From Bradyrhizobium elkanii WSM2783 (GTDB taxonomy: Bacteria; Pseudomonadota; Alphaproteobacteria; Rhizobiales; Xanthobacteraceae), in NCBI RefSeq assembly GCF_000472865.1, contig NZ_AXAP01000006.1, positions 121,324-185,323 of the forward strand: 64,000 bases of DNA, read 5' to 3'. This document shows, piece after piece, positions 27,579-36,928 of the stretch. The position numbers and the translations under genes were made by a program. Position 1 is the first letter of the stretch; each line of letters opens with the position of its first letter. The notes under the pieces are model-generated. The model ran no database searches. It was not told the origin of the DNA and worked only from the letters and a program-made list of their open reading frames with translations.

Positions 27579-27859
27579 TGTTCACTCCCGCGGGGACGCC
27601 ACTCAATCTGCTTCAGCCGGCGCGATTACACTCCATTAAGGTTGCCGGTGGGTTAATCGGCCCGCTTGACGAACAGCACGGCGCACACGCCCGCGCGTCA
27701 CGCTTTGTTAACCATGGGCGTCCTTAATCGGCCGCGATATTTTGTCGGGATTCCCAGAATGCGCCGCATGCGCGCCGCTGTCTTTCGCCTGCCTTCGATG
27801 CTTGCGCGCGGCGCCTCAGCCGGCGATCGCATATTCATTAGCGGGCGTGGGCTGTGACC

Positions 27860-28990
27860 ATGGATTCCGACCAGCCGCTCCGCATCCTGCATGTCGTGCG
27901 CGCCCCTGTCGGCGGGATCTTTCGTCATATCCTCGACGTCGCCAACGGACAGATCGAGCGTGGCCATCACGTCGGCATCGTCACGGACAGCATCACCGGC
28001 GGCGAGCGCGCCGCCACCGCGCTTGCGGAAATCGAACCGCGCCTGAAACTTGGCGTCCGCCGTGTGGCCATTCGCCGCGAGCCGCGGTTTGCCGATGCGA
28101 TGGTCTGGGCACAGATCGCCGGCCTGATATGGAAATGGAAGCCGGACGTGCTGCATGGCCACGGCGCCAAGGCCGGCGCTTACGTCCGCCTGCGGCCGCA
28201 CTCCAAGCACACGATTCGCGTCTACACGCCGCATGGCGGCTCGCTGCACTACCCGCTCGATACGCTGAAAGGCAATTTCTACAGCCGGCTCGAGCGCGCG
28301 CTGATGAACAGCACCGACCTGTTCCTGTTCGAAAGCGCCTTCGCACGCGACACCTATCAACGCACGGTCGGCACGCCGACCGGCGGCGTGGTGCGCTGCG
28401 TGTTCAATGGCGTGACCGCGGAAGAGTTCGATCCGATCGATCGCACTGATGATGCCACCGACATCGTCTATGTCGGCGAGTTCAGGCACATCAAGGGGGC
28501 GGACCTCTTGATCGACGCCGTGGCGAAACTGCGCGCCGAAGGCAAGCCGGTGACGCTGACGCTTGCCGGCGACGGCGAGGAGTCGGAGAAGCTGAAGGCA
28601 CAGGTCAAACAGCTTGCGCTTGGCGATGCCGCGCGCTTCATCGGCCATGTCAAAGCGCGCTACGGGTTCTCGAAAGGCAAGCTGCTGGTCGTTCCCTCTC
28701 GCGGCGACTCCATGCCCTATGTCGTGATCGAGGCTGCGGCCGCGGGGATCCCGATGGTAGCCGCCAATGTCGGCGGCATCCCCGAGATCTTCGGCCCGCA
28801 CAGGGATGCGCTGTTTGCACCGAGCAATGCTGCTGCCATGGCGGAAGCGATCAGCCGCGCGCTCGACGATCCCGCCGCGACATTGGCGCGCGCAACGGCG
28901 CTGCGCGAGCGAATCTCGGCGCATTTTTCACAGAAGGCAATGGTCGAGGGCGTGCTCGCCGGCTATCGCGACGCGTTTGCCAATCGTTAA
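27860..28990 (+). CDS. Family GT4 glycosyltransferase
   Basis: The 376-residue GT-B fold protein has an N-terminal acceptor domain (to about 190) and a nucleotide-sugar domain. 'GADLLIDAVAKLRAEGKPVT' and 'LAGDGEESEKLK' are the donor-site strands, and 'SMPYVVIEAAAAGIPMVAAN' is the E-x7-E motif. It probably adds a sugar to the undecaprenyl-linked exopolysaccharide intermediate. A GTG two codons earlier (27854) could also be the start. It is divergent from gumC and followed by the sugar phosphotransferase gene. Confidence 0.9.
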   Translation: MDSDQPLRILHVVRAPVGGIFRHILDVANGQIERGHHVGIVTDSITGGERAATALAEIEPRLKLGVRRVAIRREPRFADAMVWAQIAGLIWKWKPDVLHGHGAKAGAYVRLRPHSKHTIRVYTPHGGSLHYPLDTLKGNFYSRLERALMNSTDLFLFESAFARDTYQRTVGTPTGGVVRCVFNGVTAEEFDPIDRTDDATDIVYVGEFRHIKGADLLIDAVAKLRAEGKPVTLTLAGDGEESEKLKAQVKQLALGDAARFIGHVKARYGFSKGKLLVVPSRGDSMPYVVIEAAAAGIPMVAANVGGIPEIFGPHRDALFAPSNAAAMAEAISRALDDPAATLARATALRERISAHFSQKAMVEGVLAGYRDAFANR

Positions 28991-29089
28991 CCACAAGTTA
29001 CCCACGTAACCGTTTGTTCCGATTTCTCCCCTAATCCCTGACGCGGGGCAATTCCGCAGCGGCCTTTGCACCCCTATCTGCGGCCGCAA

Positions 29090-29138
29090 GAGCATGATCC
29101 GGAAAAGTGGGCACCGGTTTTCCGAAAAGATCATGCTC
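29090..29138. repeat. Dispersed repeat GAGCATGATC...GATCATGCTC, copy 1
   Basis: Arms GAGCATGATCCGGAAAA and TTTTCCGAAAAGATCATGCTC flank GTGGGCACCGG. It lies just upstream of the sugar transferase start at 29158, so it is in its 5' leader or promoter region. Related copies are at 40924 and 52544. Confidence 0.85.
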
Positions 29139-29157
29139 AAACAACGGACGTAACGAC

Positions 29158-30696
29158 GTGGAACCGATTAACGCACGCTCGATGCTGGACGCGGCAGCGA
29201 CCGCCGATGGCGGCCGCTCGCCGGTCGAACGGCGCCGCCGGCTATCGCCCGCCGCGCTCACCATCACCAATGAAAGGGTCCGCGGCGCCTATTCGCCGGT
29301 TGTCATCACCGGCATCGTTCGCCTCGTCGATTTCATCCTGCTGAGCCTGGTCGGCGTCGCGCTTTACCTCTGGTACGTGATGCCGCTCTCCGGCTTCCGC
29401 TGGGAATATGTCGCGGCGATCCTTGCCATGACGATATCGGCGGTGGTCTGCTTCCAGGCTGCCGATATCTACGAAATCCAGATGTTCCGCGGACAGTTGC
29501 GGCAGACGACGCGCATGATCTCGTCCTGGGCGATCGTGTTCCTGCTGTTCATCGGCGTGTCGTTCCTGGTCAAGCTCGGCGGCGAGATCTCGCGGGTATG
29601 GCTGACGGCATTCTTCTTCGCGGGTCTTGCCACCCTGATCGCCGAGCGGCTGATCCTGCGCGGCCTGGTGCGGCGCTGGGCGCGCGACGGCCGGCTCGAC
29701 CGCCGCACCGTGATCGTCGGCGCCGACGAGAACGGCGAGCAGCTCGTCGAAGCGCTCAAGGCACAATCCGACACCGACATCCGCGTGCTCGGCGTATTCG
29801 ACGACCGCAACGATGATCGCGCGATGGACAGCTGCGCCGGCAGCCCGAAGCTCGGCAAGGTGGACGACATCGTCGAGTTTGCCCGCCGCACCCGCGTCGA
29901 CCTCGTGCTGTTCGCGCTGCCGATCTCGGCCGAGACCCGCATCCTGCAAATGTTGAAGAAGCTCTGGGTGCTGCCGGTCGATATCCGCCTGTCGACGCAC
30001 ACCAACAAACTGCGTTTCCGTCCCCGCTCCTATTCCTATCTCGGGAAGGTGCCGACGCTCGACGTGTTCGAGGCCCCGATCACCGACTGGGACCTGGTGA
30101 TGAAATGGCTGTTCGACCGCATCGTCGGCGGCCTGATCCTGCTCGCCGCGCTGCCGGTGATGGGGCTGGTGGCGCTCGCGGTGAAGCTTGACAGTCCGGG
30201 CCCGGTGCTGTTCCGCCAGAAGCGCTTCGGCTTCAACAACGAGCGGATCGACGTCTACAAGTTCCGCTCGCTCTATCATCATCAGGCCGATCCGACCGCC
30301 TCGAAGGTCGTCACCAAGGATGATCCGCGCGTCACCCGCGTCGGCCGCTTCATCCGCAAGAGCAGCCTCGACGAATTGCCGCAGCTCTTCAACGTCGTGC
30401 TAAAGGGCAATCTCTCCCTGGTCGGCCCGCGCCCGCATGCGGTGCAGGGCAAATTGCAGAACCGCCTGTTCGATGAAGCCGTCGACGGTTATTTCGCCCG
30501 CCACCGCGTCAAGCCCGGCATCACCGGCTGGGCCCAGATCAACGGCTGGCGCGGCGAGGTCGACACCGACGAGAAGATCCAGAAGCGCGTCGAGTTCGAC
30601 CTTTATTATATCGAGAACTGGTCGGTGCTGTTCGACCTCTACATCCTCCTGAAGACGCCGTTCTCATTGCTGACCAAGAACGAGAACGCGTATTGA
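29158..30696 (+). CDS. Undecaprenyl-phosphate sugar-1-phosphate transferase (WcaJ-like)
   Basis: The 512-residue protein starts at GTG 29158. Four to five N-terminal transmembrane helices (about 45-160) precede a CoA-binding-like domain ('[19 protein letters not shown]' at 180). A further helix leads to the sugar transferase domain: '[15 protein letters not shown]', 'YKFRSLY', '[20 protein letters not shown]' and '[19 protein letters not shown]'. It should transfer hexose-1-phosphate (probably glucose) to undecaprenyl phosphate, the first step of repeat-unit assembly. The neighbours supply later steps. Confidence 0.93.
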   Translation: MEPINARSMLDAAATADGGRSPVERRRRLSPAALTITNERVRGAYSPVVITGIVRLVDFILLSLVGVALYLWYVMPLSGFRWEYVAAILAMTISAVVCFQAADIYEIQMFRGQLRQTTRMISSWAIVFLLFIGVSFLVKLGGEISRVWLTAFFFAGLATLIAERLILRGLVRRWARDGRLDRRTVIVGADENGEQLVEALKAQSDTDIRVLGVFDDRNDDRAMDSCAGSPKLGKVDDIVEFARRTRVDLVLFALPISAETRILQMLKKLWVLPVDIRLSTHTNKLRFRPRSYSYLGKVPTLDVFEAPITDWDLVMKWLFDRIVGGLILLAALPVMGLVALAVKLDSPGPVLFRQKRFGFNNERIDVYKFRSLYHHQADPTASKVVTKDDPRVTRVGRFIRKSSLDELPQLFNVVLKGNLSLVGPRPHAVQGKLQNRLFDEAVDGYFARHRVKPGITGWAQINGWRGEVDTDEKIQKRVEFDLYYIENWSVLFDLYILLKTPFSLLTKNENAY

Positions 30697-30726
30697 GGGC
30701 CGTCGGTTTGGTTGCGTGAGTTCGCA

Positions 30727-31995
30727 ATGGCGTATGCGACGACAGCCGAGAGTTCATTTCCGCAAGCCGCGCCCGGCGTGCTGGCACTGCAGCGCGCGAT
30801 GGTGTGGCTGGCGGGCGCCTCCGGCGCGATCGTCTTCATCGAGCCGAGCCCCTACGAATTGGTCACGCTGACGGCGGTCATCATCTTCTTCGCCACCGGC
30901 CTGCGAATGCGGCTTGCCATCATGCCGCTGCTCATGATGCTCGTCCTGCTCAATGTCGGCTACAGCATCGGCGCCATCCCGATCCTCGACAGGCCGGAGA
31001 TCGCGACCTGGATCGCGACATCCTGGTACATGGCGGTCACCGTGGTGTTCTTCGCCATGGTTACTTCCGAAGATACCGAGGCGCGGCTCGACATGCTCCG
31101 GCGGGGCCTGATCGTCGGCGGGATGATCGCATCGCTCGCGGCGATCGGCGGCTATTTCCACCTCGTGCCCGGCGGCTACGATCTCCTGACCCTGTATGAG
31201 CGCGCGCGCGGCACCTTCAAGGACCCGAACGTGCTCGGCGCCTTCCTGATCCTGCCGGCGCTGTTCTCATTGCAAAGCGTCGTCTCCGCCCCTCGCGCCA
31301 AGGCTTTCCGCAACACCATCGCCTTCGGCATCATGTCGCTCGCGATCCTGCTCGCGTTCTCGCGCGCGGCCTGGGGCGGCCTCGTCATCACCGCGGCCTT
31401 CATGCTGGCGTCGATGGTCTTGACCAGCCGCTCGCAGACGGAACGCTCGCGCATCATCGTGATGGCGCTCGTGGCCATCGTCCTCGCGGTCGCGCTGGTC
31501 GCGATCCTGTTGTCGTTCGACTCGACCGCGCAGATGTTCAAGCAGCGCGCGAGCTTCGACCAGAGCTATGACGAAGGACGCTTCGGCCGGTTCGGGCGCC
31601 ACATCCTTGGTGCCGAGATGGCGCTCGATCTGCCCTTCGGCATCGGGCCGCTGCAGTTCCGCAACTACTTCCCCGAAGACACCCACAATTCCTACCTGAA
31701 CGCGTTCATGTCAGGCGGCTGGATCTCCGGCCTCGTCTATCCAGCGCTGGTCTTCGTTACCGTGATGACGGGCTTCCGCTATGTCTTCCTGCCCGTACCC
31801 TGGCAGCGGACTTATCTGGCGATCTTCTCGGCTTTCCTCGGTACCGTCGGCGAAAGCTTCATCATCGACACCGACCACTGGCGGCACTTCTGGATGATGC
31901 TCGGGGCGATGTGGGGCATGTATATCGCTGCGGCGCACTACCGTCCCGCTGTCGAGCCGGCACTCACCGCCGAGGCGGACGCCCGCGCTTCTTAG
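30727..31995 (+). CDS. O-antigen ligase/polymerase-like membrane protein
   Basis: The 422-residue protein has about ten to twelve transmembrane helices. 'RARGTFKDPNVLGAFLILP' and 'EDTHNSYLNAFMSGGW' (conserved His in the large periplasmic loop) are typical of the Wzy_C/ExoQ family. It is likely to polymerise or ligate the repeat units of the exopolysaccharide. The gap to the sugar transferase is 30 bp. Its last 32 bp overlap the convergent MarR gene. Confidence 0.85.
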   Translation: MAYATTAESSFPQAAPGVLALQRAMVWLAGASGAIVFIEPSPYELVTLTAVIIFFATGLRMRLAIMPLLMMLVLLNVGYSIGAIPILDRPEIATWIATSWYMAVTVVFFAMVTSEDTEARLDMLRRGLIVGGMIASLAAIGGYFHLVPGGYDLLTLYERARGTFKDPNVLGAFLILPALFSLQSVVSAPRAKAFRNTIAFGIMSLAILLAFSRAAWGGLVITAAFMLASMVLTSRSQTERSRIIVMALVAIVLAVALVAILLSFDSTAQMFKQRASFDQSYDEGRFGRFGRHILGAEMALDLPFGIGPLQFRNYFPEDTHNSYLNAFMSGGWISGLVYPALVFVTVMTGFRYVFLPVPWQRTYLAIFSAFLGTVGESFIIDTDHWRHFWMMLGAMWGMYIAAAHYRPAVEPALTAEADARAS

Positions 31996-32497
31996 CCGGC
32001 TTCTCCTCGGGCGTATCGAGCAGCCCCTTGAGCTTCTCGGTCGCTTCCAGCACGGACTTGTAGCCCTCGTTGGCGAAGCGCAGCAGCAATTGCAGGTCGG
32101 CTTCCGAATAGGTGCTCCAGAGCCGGTGCATCGCCTCCTGCATCGGCACGTAGTAGCGCCCAATCCTTGCAGCGTTCTCGGGCACAGTCACGATATAGAC
32201 CTTGCGGCGGTCGGTCTCATCACGCTCACGGCGCACGAAGCCGGCCTTCTCCAGGCGGTCGACCACGCCGGTGATGGCGCCGGTGGTGAGCCCGGTGACC
32301 TCTGCAAGCCGGCCCGCCGTTACGCGGCCTTCGAGATTGAGGAAGTCGAGGCATTCGAGGTCGGAACCGGAAATTCTCGCCACATTGGCAACGGCTTGCC
32401 CGTACAGCACGCCCTGTGCGGAAGACCGGCGCATTGCTTTCTCCAGTTCCTGCATCAACGCCGTCCGCGGCTTCAACCTTGACAAGGCTTCTCCCAT
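31964..32497 (-). CDS. MarR-family regulator with AT-hook-like tail
   Basis: The 177-residue protein has a winged-helix domain (about 40-130): 'GRVTAGRLAEVTGLTTGAIT' is the recognition region and 'DRLEKAGFVRRERDETDRRK' the wing. The C-terminus 'KKRGRPPRR' matches the AT-hook core GRP flanked by basic residues, rare in MarR proteins. It is divergent from the FAD monooxygenase, whose control it probably exerts, and its 3' end overlaps the convergent ligase gene. Confidence 0.9.
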   Translation of the reverse strand: MGEALSRLKPRTALMQELEKAMRRSSAQGVLYGQAVANVARISGSDLECLDFLNLEGRVTAGRLAEVTGLTTGAITGVVDRLEKAGFVRRERDETDRRKVYIVTVPENAARIGRYYVPMQEAMHRLWSTYSEADLQLLLRFANEGYKSVLEATEKLKGLLDTPEEKPAKKRGRPPRR

Positions 32498-32499
32498 CT

Positions 32500-32528
32500 C
32501 TTAGTAAACATATATCTTATAAACTAAG
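32500..32528. promoter_or_regulatory. Candidate MarR operator in the divergent promoter
   Basis: The AT-rich stretch has outer inverted repeats CTTAGT (32500-32505) and ACTAAG (32523-32528) around TAAAC direct elements (CTTAGTAAAC, CTTATAAAC). It begins 3 bp upstream of the marR start codon and lies about 50 bp before the monooxygenase start. Confidence 0.5.
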
Positions 32529-32578
32529 ACAATTAATTACTCACATTTCCTAACGCACGCAACCGAACGGAGCAAGCC

Positions 32579-33775
32579 ATGCCGCGCCGTCCCCGCAAGG
32601 CCCTGATCATTGGCGGCGGCATCGCCGGCCCCGTCGCTGCGATCTTCCTCAAGCGTGCCGGCTATGACGTCGAAGTCTACGAGGGCTGGCCACATTCGAG
32701 CGGCATTGGCGGCGGCCTGCAGATCGCGCCGAACGGCATGCAGGTGATGGCCGAACTCGGCCTCGCCGACGAACTGATCCGTCAGGGCTCGATCGCCGAA
32801 TCCTTCGATTTTTATTCGCAATCGGGCCGGAAGCTCGGCTCGATCAACCGCGACATGGAGAAGCGCTTCGGGCAGCCGGCGGTGAATCTGCGTCGCGCCA
32901 CACTGCAGGCGATCCTCTTCAACAAGGCCTGGTGCTCGAATGCCGAGCTCTATTTCGAGAAGCGCCTGGTCAAGATCATCGACCGCCCCGACCAGCCGAT
33001 CGTCGCCTATTTCGCCGACGGCACGACCGCCGAAGGCGATTTCCTGATCGGCGCCGACGGCGTGCACTCGAAGGTGCGGCGCCATGTGGTGCCGGACGGA
33101 CCCAAACCCTTCGACACTGGGCTGATCGGCTTCGGCGGCTTCGTGCCCCGGTCTGTGCTCGAAGGCAGATCGATCGGCGGGCGCGTCGAGACCACGTTCG
33201 GCCAAAGCGGCTTCTTCGGTTACGGCTTCTGCAGCGCCGATCCCGCCGACGGCGTGATGTGGTGGAGCACGCAGCCCTCGCACGGTGTGGACGCCGCAAC
33301 GTTCCGCGCCATGGATCAGGCGGCGTTGAAGCAGCATTTAAGCGACTTCCATCAAGGGTGGCACGATCCGATCCCGCGCATCATTGAGGCTGCCGAGAAC
33401 ATCGTGGTGACCGACACGCTCGATGTCGCAAGCTTGCCAACCTGGTCGCGCAAGCGCTCGCTCCTCATCGGCGACGCCGCTCATGCCACCAGCCCGCATG
33501 CCGGCCAGGGTGCTTCGCTGGCGCTGGAAGACGCGATGCGGCTCGGCAAGCTCATGCTGGCCGGACAGGAACTCGGCCTCACCTTCCAGAATTTCGAGCA
33601 CGAGCGCCGCCCGCGCGCGGAAAAAATCGTCGCGATCGCCCGCCGCAACGGCAACAGCAAGCGCGAATTCAGCGCCGCGGGCGCATGGGTTCGTGATCAA
33701 GTGCTCAGCCTGCTGCTGCCGGTGACCTCGCGATGCATGGATTTCATGTACGTCTATGATCCGCGGGCGGCGTAG
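32579..33775 (+). CDS. FAD-dependent monooxygenase
   Basis: The 398-residue protein of the p-hydroxybenzoate hydroxylase class has 'IIGGGIAGPVAAIFLKRAGY' as its FAD ADP-binding fold, 'LIGADGVHSKVRRHV' as the DG motif, and 'LLIGDAAHATSPHAGQGASL' as the GD motif. NAD(P)H-dependent hydroxylation of an aromatic or similar compound is expected; the substrate is unknown. ATG with GGAG at spacing 7. It is divergent from the MarR gene. Confidence 0.9.
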   Translation: MPRRPRKALIIGGGIAGPVAAIFLKRAGYDVEVYEGWPHSSGIGGGLQIAPNGMQVMAELGLADELIRQGSIAESFDFYSQSGRKLGSINRDMEKRFGQPAVNLRRATLQAILFNKAWCSNAELYFEKRLVKIIDRPDQPIVAYFADGTTAEGDFLIGADGVHSKVRRHVVPDGPKPFDTGLIGFGGFVPRSVLEGRSIGGRVETTFGQSGFFGYGFCSADPADGVMWWSTQPSHGVDAATFRAMDQAALKQHLSDFHQGWHDPIPRIIEAAENIVVTDTLDVASLPTWSRKRSLLIGDAAHATSPHAGQGASLALEDAMRLGKLMLAGQELGLTFQNFEHERRPRAEKIVAIARRNGNSKREFSAAGAWVRDQVLSLLLPVTSRCMDFMYVYDPRAA

Positions 33776-33778
33776 CTC

Positions 33779-33860
33779 GTAGGGTGTGGGCAAAGCGAAG
33801 GGTGCCACCTTTCTTGCACCGATCGTGGATGGTGGGCACGCTTCGCTTTGCCCACCCTAC
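33779..33860. repeat. Inverted repeat GTAGGGTG...CACCCTAC
   Basis: The arms contain GGGCAAAGCGAAGGGTG and its near complement CACGCTTCGCTTTGCCC. It fills the space between the monooxygenase and the convergent dehydrogenase-like gene and may act as a bidirectional terminator. Confidence 0.8.
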
Positions 33861-33861
33861 T

Positions 33862-35034
33862 CTACTTCTCCACCGCGAACGTCAGGCCGGCGTGATCGAC
33901 CAGTCGCTTGATGAGTTTGTCCTTCATCGCAGCGCCCGGCGTCCAGATCCCGGCGGGAACGTCCGGCGCATCGCGCAGCAGACAGATCGCGCATTCCGAG
34001 ATCATCTTCGCTGTCGATCCATAGCCGGGATCGCGGTCGCCCTTCACCGACGCGCGCGCCTGGCGTCCGTCAGGCGCAATCGCGACGTAGAGGAGATCGT
34101 AGCCGCCGTTCTCGCGTTCTTCCTTCGAAGGCCCCTCGCCCGGCTTCGGCGCATTCGGACCGGTCTTCTCGGCGTTCGCGGCCATCACCAGCTTGGCGTT
34201 GGCTTCGCCTTTCTCACCGGCACCGGTCAGCACCATCTCGTCGTAGATGAATTCCTTGCCGTAGGGGAAACCCATCAGCATGTTCGAGCGATGGACGTTG
34301 CGCGTGTTGATCAGCGCCATCATGAACGGCGCCGCCCATGACTGCAGGTCTTCCTCGTAGGCCGGCCTGTTGCCTTGCGGTTGTTTGGGGCCTTTGAATC
34401 CGGGCGTCAGCGCAAAGGGATCCTTCAGAATGGCCACGAGGCTGAGATCCTTGGCAACAGCATCGAAGGTCGCCTTGGCGCTTGCCGCGGTGCCGCCCGA
34501 GAGCGTGCCGCTAAGGTCGCGCACGCGGCCCTTGACGCGCGATGCCGGCGTGCCGAACACGCGTTTCGCCTCCTCCTGTACGAACAACGCGCCGAGCTCG
34601 AACGGCACGGAATCGAAGCCGCAGGAAAACACGATGCGCGCACCGCTCGCCTTCGCCGCAGCCTCGTACTTGTCGATGATCTGCCGCATCCAGATCGGCT
34701 CACCGCAGAGATCGAAATAATCGACACCCGCCTCCACGCAAGCTGCGACTAGGTCGTTGCCATAGAGCTGATACGGGCCGACCGTGCTGATCACGGATTT
34801 GGCCTGACCAACCATGGCTTTCAGCGACGCGACGTCGCTTGAATCGGCGACGATCAGCGGCGTGTCCGCAGGCGCGCCAATGGCGTCGCGCACCGCAGCG
34901 AGCTTGTCCTTGCTGCGCCCGGACATCGCCCATTTCAGGCTGTCGCCCTTGTAATGCTCAGCGAGATATTCGGCGACGAGCTGGCCGGTGAAGCCGGTTG
35001 CGCCATAAACGACAATGTCGAACTTCGACGACAT
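33862..35034 (-). CDS. Saccharopine dehydrogenase-like / trans-acting enoyl reductase-like protein
   Basis: The 390-residue protein starts with a Rossmann fold, 'VVYGATGFTGQLVAEYLAEH' (GxxGxxG), and has 'VISTVGPYQLYGNDLVAAC' and 'FSCGFDSVPFELGALFV' typical of this group. Mycobacterial homologues act as trans enoyl reductases in lipid synthesis; human SCCPDH is another. An NAD(P)H-dependent reductase is likely but the substrate is open. It is followed downstream by the convergent repeat. Confidence 0.85.
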   Translation of the reverse strand: MSSKFDIVVYGATGFTGQLVAEYLAEHYKGDSLKWAMSGRSKDKLAAVRDAIGAPADTPLIVADSSDVASLKAMVGQAKSVISTVGPYQLYGNDLVAACVEAGVDYFDLCGEPIWMRQIIDKYEAAAKASGARIVFSCGFDSVPFELGALFVQEEAKRVFGTPASRVKGRVRDLSGTLSGGTAASAKATFDAVAKDLSLVAILKDPFALTPGFKGPKQPQGNRPAYEEDLQSWAAPFMMALINTRNVHRSNMLMGFPYGKEFIYDEMVLTGAGEKGEANAKLVMAANAEKTGPNAPKPGEGPSKEERENGGYDLLYVAIAPDGRQARASVKGDRDPGYGSTAKMISECAICLLRDAPDVPAGIWTPGAAMKDKLIKRLVDHAGLTFAVEK

Positions 35035-35072
35035 AGGATGACTTTCCCTGAAACGAACGATTGCCCCTTCTT

Positions 35073-35155
35073 GTCATTGCGAGCCAAGCGAAGCAATCCA
35101 TTTCACCGCTTGTGGAGACATGGATTGCTTCGTCGCTGGCGTTCCTCGCAATGAC
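35073..35155. repeat. Inverted repeat GTCATTGCGAG...CTCGCAATGAC, copy 1
   Basis: The arms GTCATTGCGAGCCAAGCGAA and its near complement surround ATGGATTGCTTCG. A second copy is at 58451-58533. Confidence 0.8.
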
Positions 35156-35166
35156 GGCAGGAGTTC

Positions 35167-35952
35167 CTATTTCTTCGCATACGACACGCCCATGCCGGCA
35201 CGTACGTCGGCCTGGATGCCGTAGGGCGCGATCGGATAGCGCAGGCCGTTCTTGGCGAGCTGTTTCATGCCGGCAATCGCCTTGGCGAGATCGGCCGGCG
35301 GCAGCGCCATCAGCATCTCCTCATCAGGCACGCCGCCATAGCGCCGCTCGGCAAAGCAAGGCAGCGACAGCGACGGCTCGCGTGTCTTCAGCGCCCGCCC
35401 CCAGGAATCCGCACAGGCGGTTTCGCCAACCACGCCCCATTCGAACTTCTTGTAGCCAGTATATTGCAGGCCGTTGATCAGAATGATCATCTGCCCCGGC
35501 GTCGCATAAACGAGGCAGATGTGAGGCGGATTGAGCCGGCCGCTCGCGAGCGGGCTTGCCACGAACGCCTTGTACTGGCCATAGGGCACCACATCCAGCG
35601 CCTCCTGGCGCCTGCGCGCATCTTCCGCCGTGCCGTGCCAGACGCCGACATAGGATTCGCCCGCCAGCCATTTCTCGTCCTGGGGCGCCAGCCCGATCAC
35701 GGCGCGGCATTGCGCACCGACAAGATCGTCGGCAGTGACGCCGACCGTCCAGCCGAGCCGCGAGGCCATGCTCACGATCTGGTCCGTGGTGTGGACCGCG
35801 GTCGGGCGCCGGATCTTCGGGATCGCCATCATGTCCTCGACCCGCTCGAACAGCTTCAGGCCGATCACGGTCGTCTTCAGCCTGAGCAGGCTGTTGAGAT
35901 CGGCCACCATCGTGGCCGGATCGAACTGTTCGGGCGGTGTCTGCTGTTGCAT
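35167..35952 (-). CDS. DUF169 protein
   Basis: The 261-residue protein matches the DUF169 family: the N-terminus 'LNSLLRLKTTVIGLKLFE', 'AQCRAVIGLAP' with a conserved Cys, and 'FAERRYGGVPDEEMLMALP' at the end. DUF169 members may bind metal or cofactors through conserved Cys; their function is unknown. It is codirectional with the saccharopine dehydrogenase-like gene, 132 bp apart, with a repeat between, so co-transcription is uncertain. Confidence 0.8.
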   Translation of the reverse strand: MQQQTPPEQFDPATMVADLNSLLRLKTTVIGLKLFERVEDMMAIPKIRRPTAVHTTDQIVSMASRLGWTVGVTADDLVGAQCRAVIGLAPQDEKWLAGESYVGVWHGTAEDARRRQEALDVVPYGQYKAFVASPLASGRLNPPHICLVYATPGQMIILINGLQYTGYKKFEWGVVGETACADSWGRALKTREPSLSLPCFAERRYGGVPDEEMLMALPPADLAKAIAGMKQLAKNGLRYPIAPYGIQADVRAGMGVSYAKK

Positions 35953-36025
35953 GGCGTAAGCTCCCGGCTTGTTTTGCCCGATCTTAGCCCGATCGACAGC
36001 CGGTTGCGACCCACGTTCCAGGGCG

Positions 36026-36568
36026 TCACGACGGCGGATAGACCAGTGATGCGCCGTCCTCGCGCGCCGCGGCGGTCATTCTGGCAATTTCAGCGCGCGC
36101 CGGTCCCATCAAGTGGAAGACATCTCGTCCATGGTGGAGAAGGTAATCGGCAACGAACCGTCGATGGCAACGCCACCAGACGGCTTCCGAACACATGATC
36201 GCGCACCTCCGCTCCAAGCTCAATTGCTCCAGTTGCGATAACCCCTTGCGAAACTCGTCAGAGAGCGCGTAGTCCGCATAGTTGTGGAAGCTCTGGTTGA
36301 TCCAGAAGCCATTGACTCCGGGCGGCACCGTTTTCGATTTTGATCGCCGGCCGCCGAGTTCCTCGATCCAGATATATCCGATCTGCCAAGCCGAGAGCGC
36401 CTCAGGCAGCTTGTCGAGATTGAACTGGGGATTGGTTCGTGACCGCGGGAAGCTACGGATGTCCACGACCATCCCGACTGAGCCGACTTTCAAGAGCTCG
36501 ACGAATTCGACGATGCTGCGCGTCGCGTGACCGACCGTGTAGATGGGATTGACTTCGACCGGCATCAT
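36026..36568 (-). CDS. DUF488 protein
   Basis: The protein has 180 residues from ATG 36568; a GTG 25 codons upstream (36643) is possible. 'IYTVGHATRSIVEFVELLK', 'VVDIRSFPRSRTNPQFN' and 'CSEAVWWRCHRRFVADYLL' are the DUF488 signatures, with a conserved Cys and the CHR segment. The function is unresolved. It is divergent from the DUF2945 gene, and the two may share a regulatory region. Confidence 0.85.
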   Translation of the reverse strand: MMPVEVNPIYTVGHATRSIVEFVELLKVGSVGMVVDIRSFPRSRTNPQFNLDKLPEALSAWQIGYIWIEELGGRRSKSKTVPPGVNGFWINQSFHNYADYALSDEFRKGLSQLEQLSLERRCAIMCSEAVWWRCHRRFVADYLLHHGRDVFHLMGPARAEIARMTAAAREDGASLVYPPS

Positions 36569-36668
36569 GCAAATGGAGATCGCTCGGCGTTGCTTCACAC
36601 GATGAAGATAGACCGTTAAAATGCGTTTGGTAGTGGCCTGCACTGTTCGCTAAACAAGGAGGCTGCGG

Positions 36669-36884
36669 ATGGCTGAGCGATTCAAGGTCGGCGATAGAGT
36701 CCGGTGGAACTCGGAAGCTGGGCATGTCAGCGGCACGATCATCCGAGTTCACGTCAAGGATTTCAACTACAAGGGCCATACGCATCACGCGAGCCCGGAA
36801 TCACCGCAGTACGAAATCAAGAGCAGCAAAACAGACCATATTGCCGCTCACAAGGGTGAGGCACTTACCAAGCTGCCTGAGTAA
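36669..36884 (+). CDS. DUF2945 (HVA1-like) small protein
   Basis: The 71-residue protein 'MAERFKVGDRVRWNSEAG' is an SH3-like beta-barrel of the DUF2945/hypervirulence-associated family; the later 'IAAHKGEALTKL' is the family's C-terminal end. A strong AAGGAGG stands 6 nt before the ATG. It is divergent from the DUF488 gene. Confidence 0.88.
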   Translation: MAERFKVGDRVRWNSEAGHVSGTIIRVHVKDFNYKGHTHHASPESPQYEIKSSKTDHIAAHKGEALTKLPE

Positions 36885-36928
36885 GAGGCTTAACCTTGAT
36901 CATGTCTCCCGGACTTACGAGTGATGCC

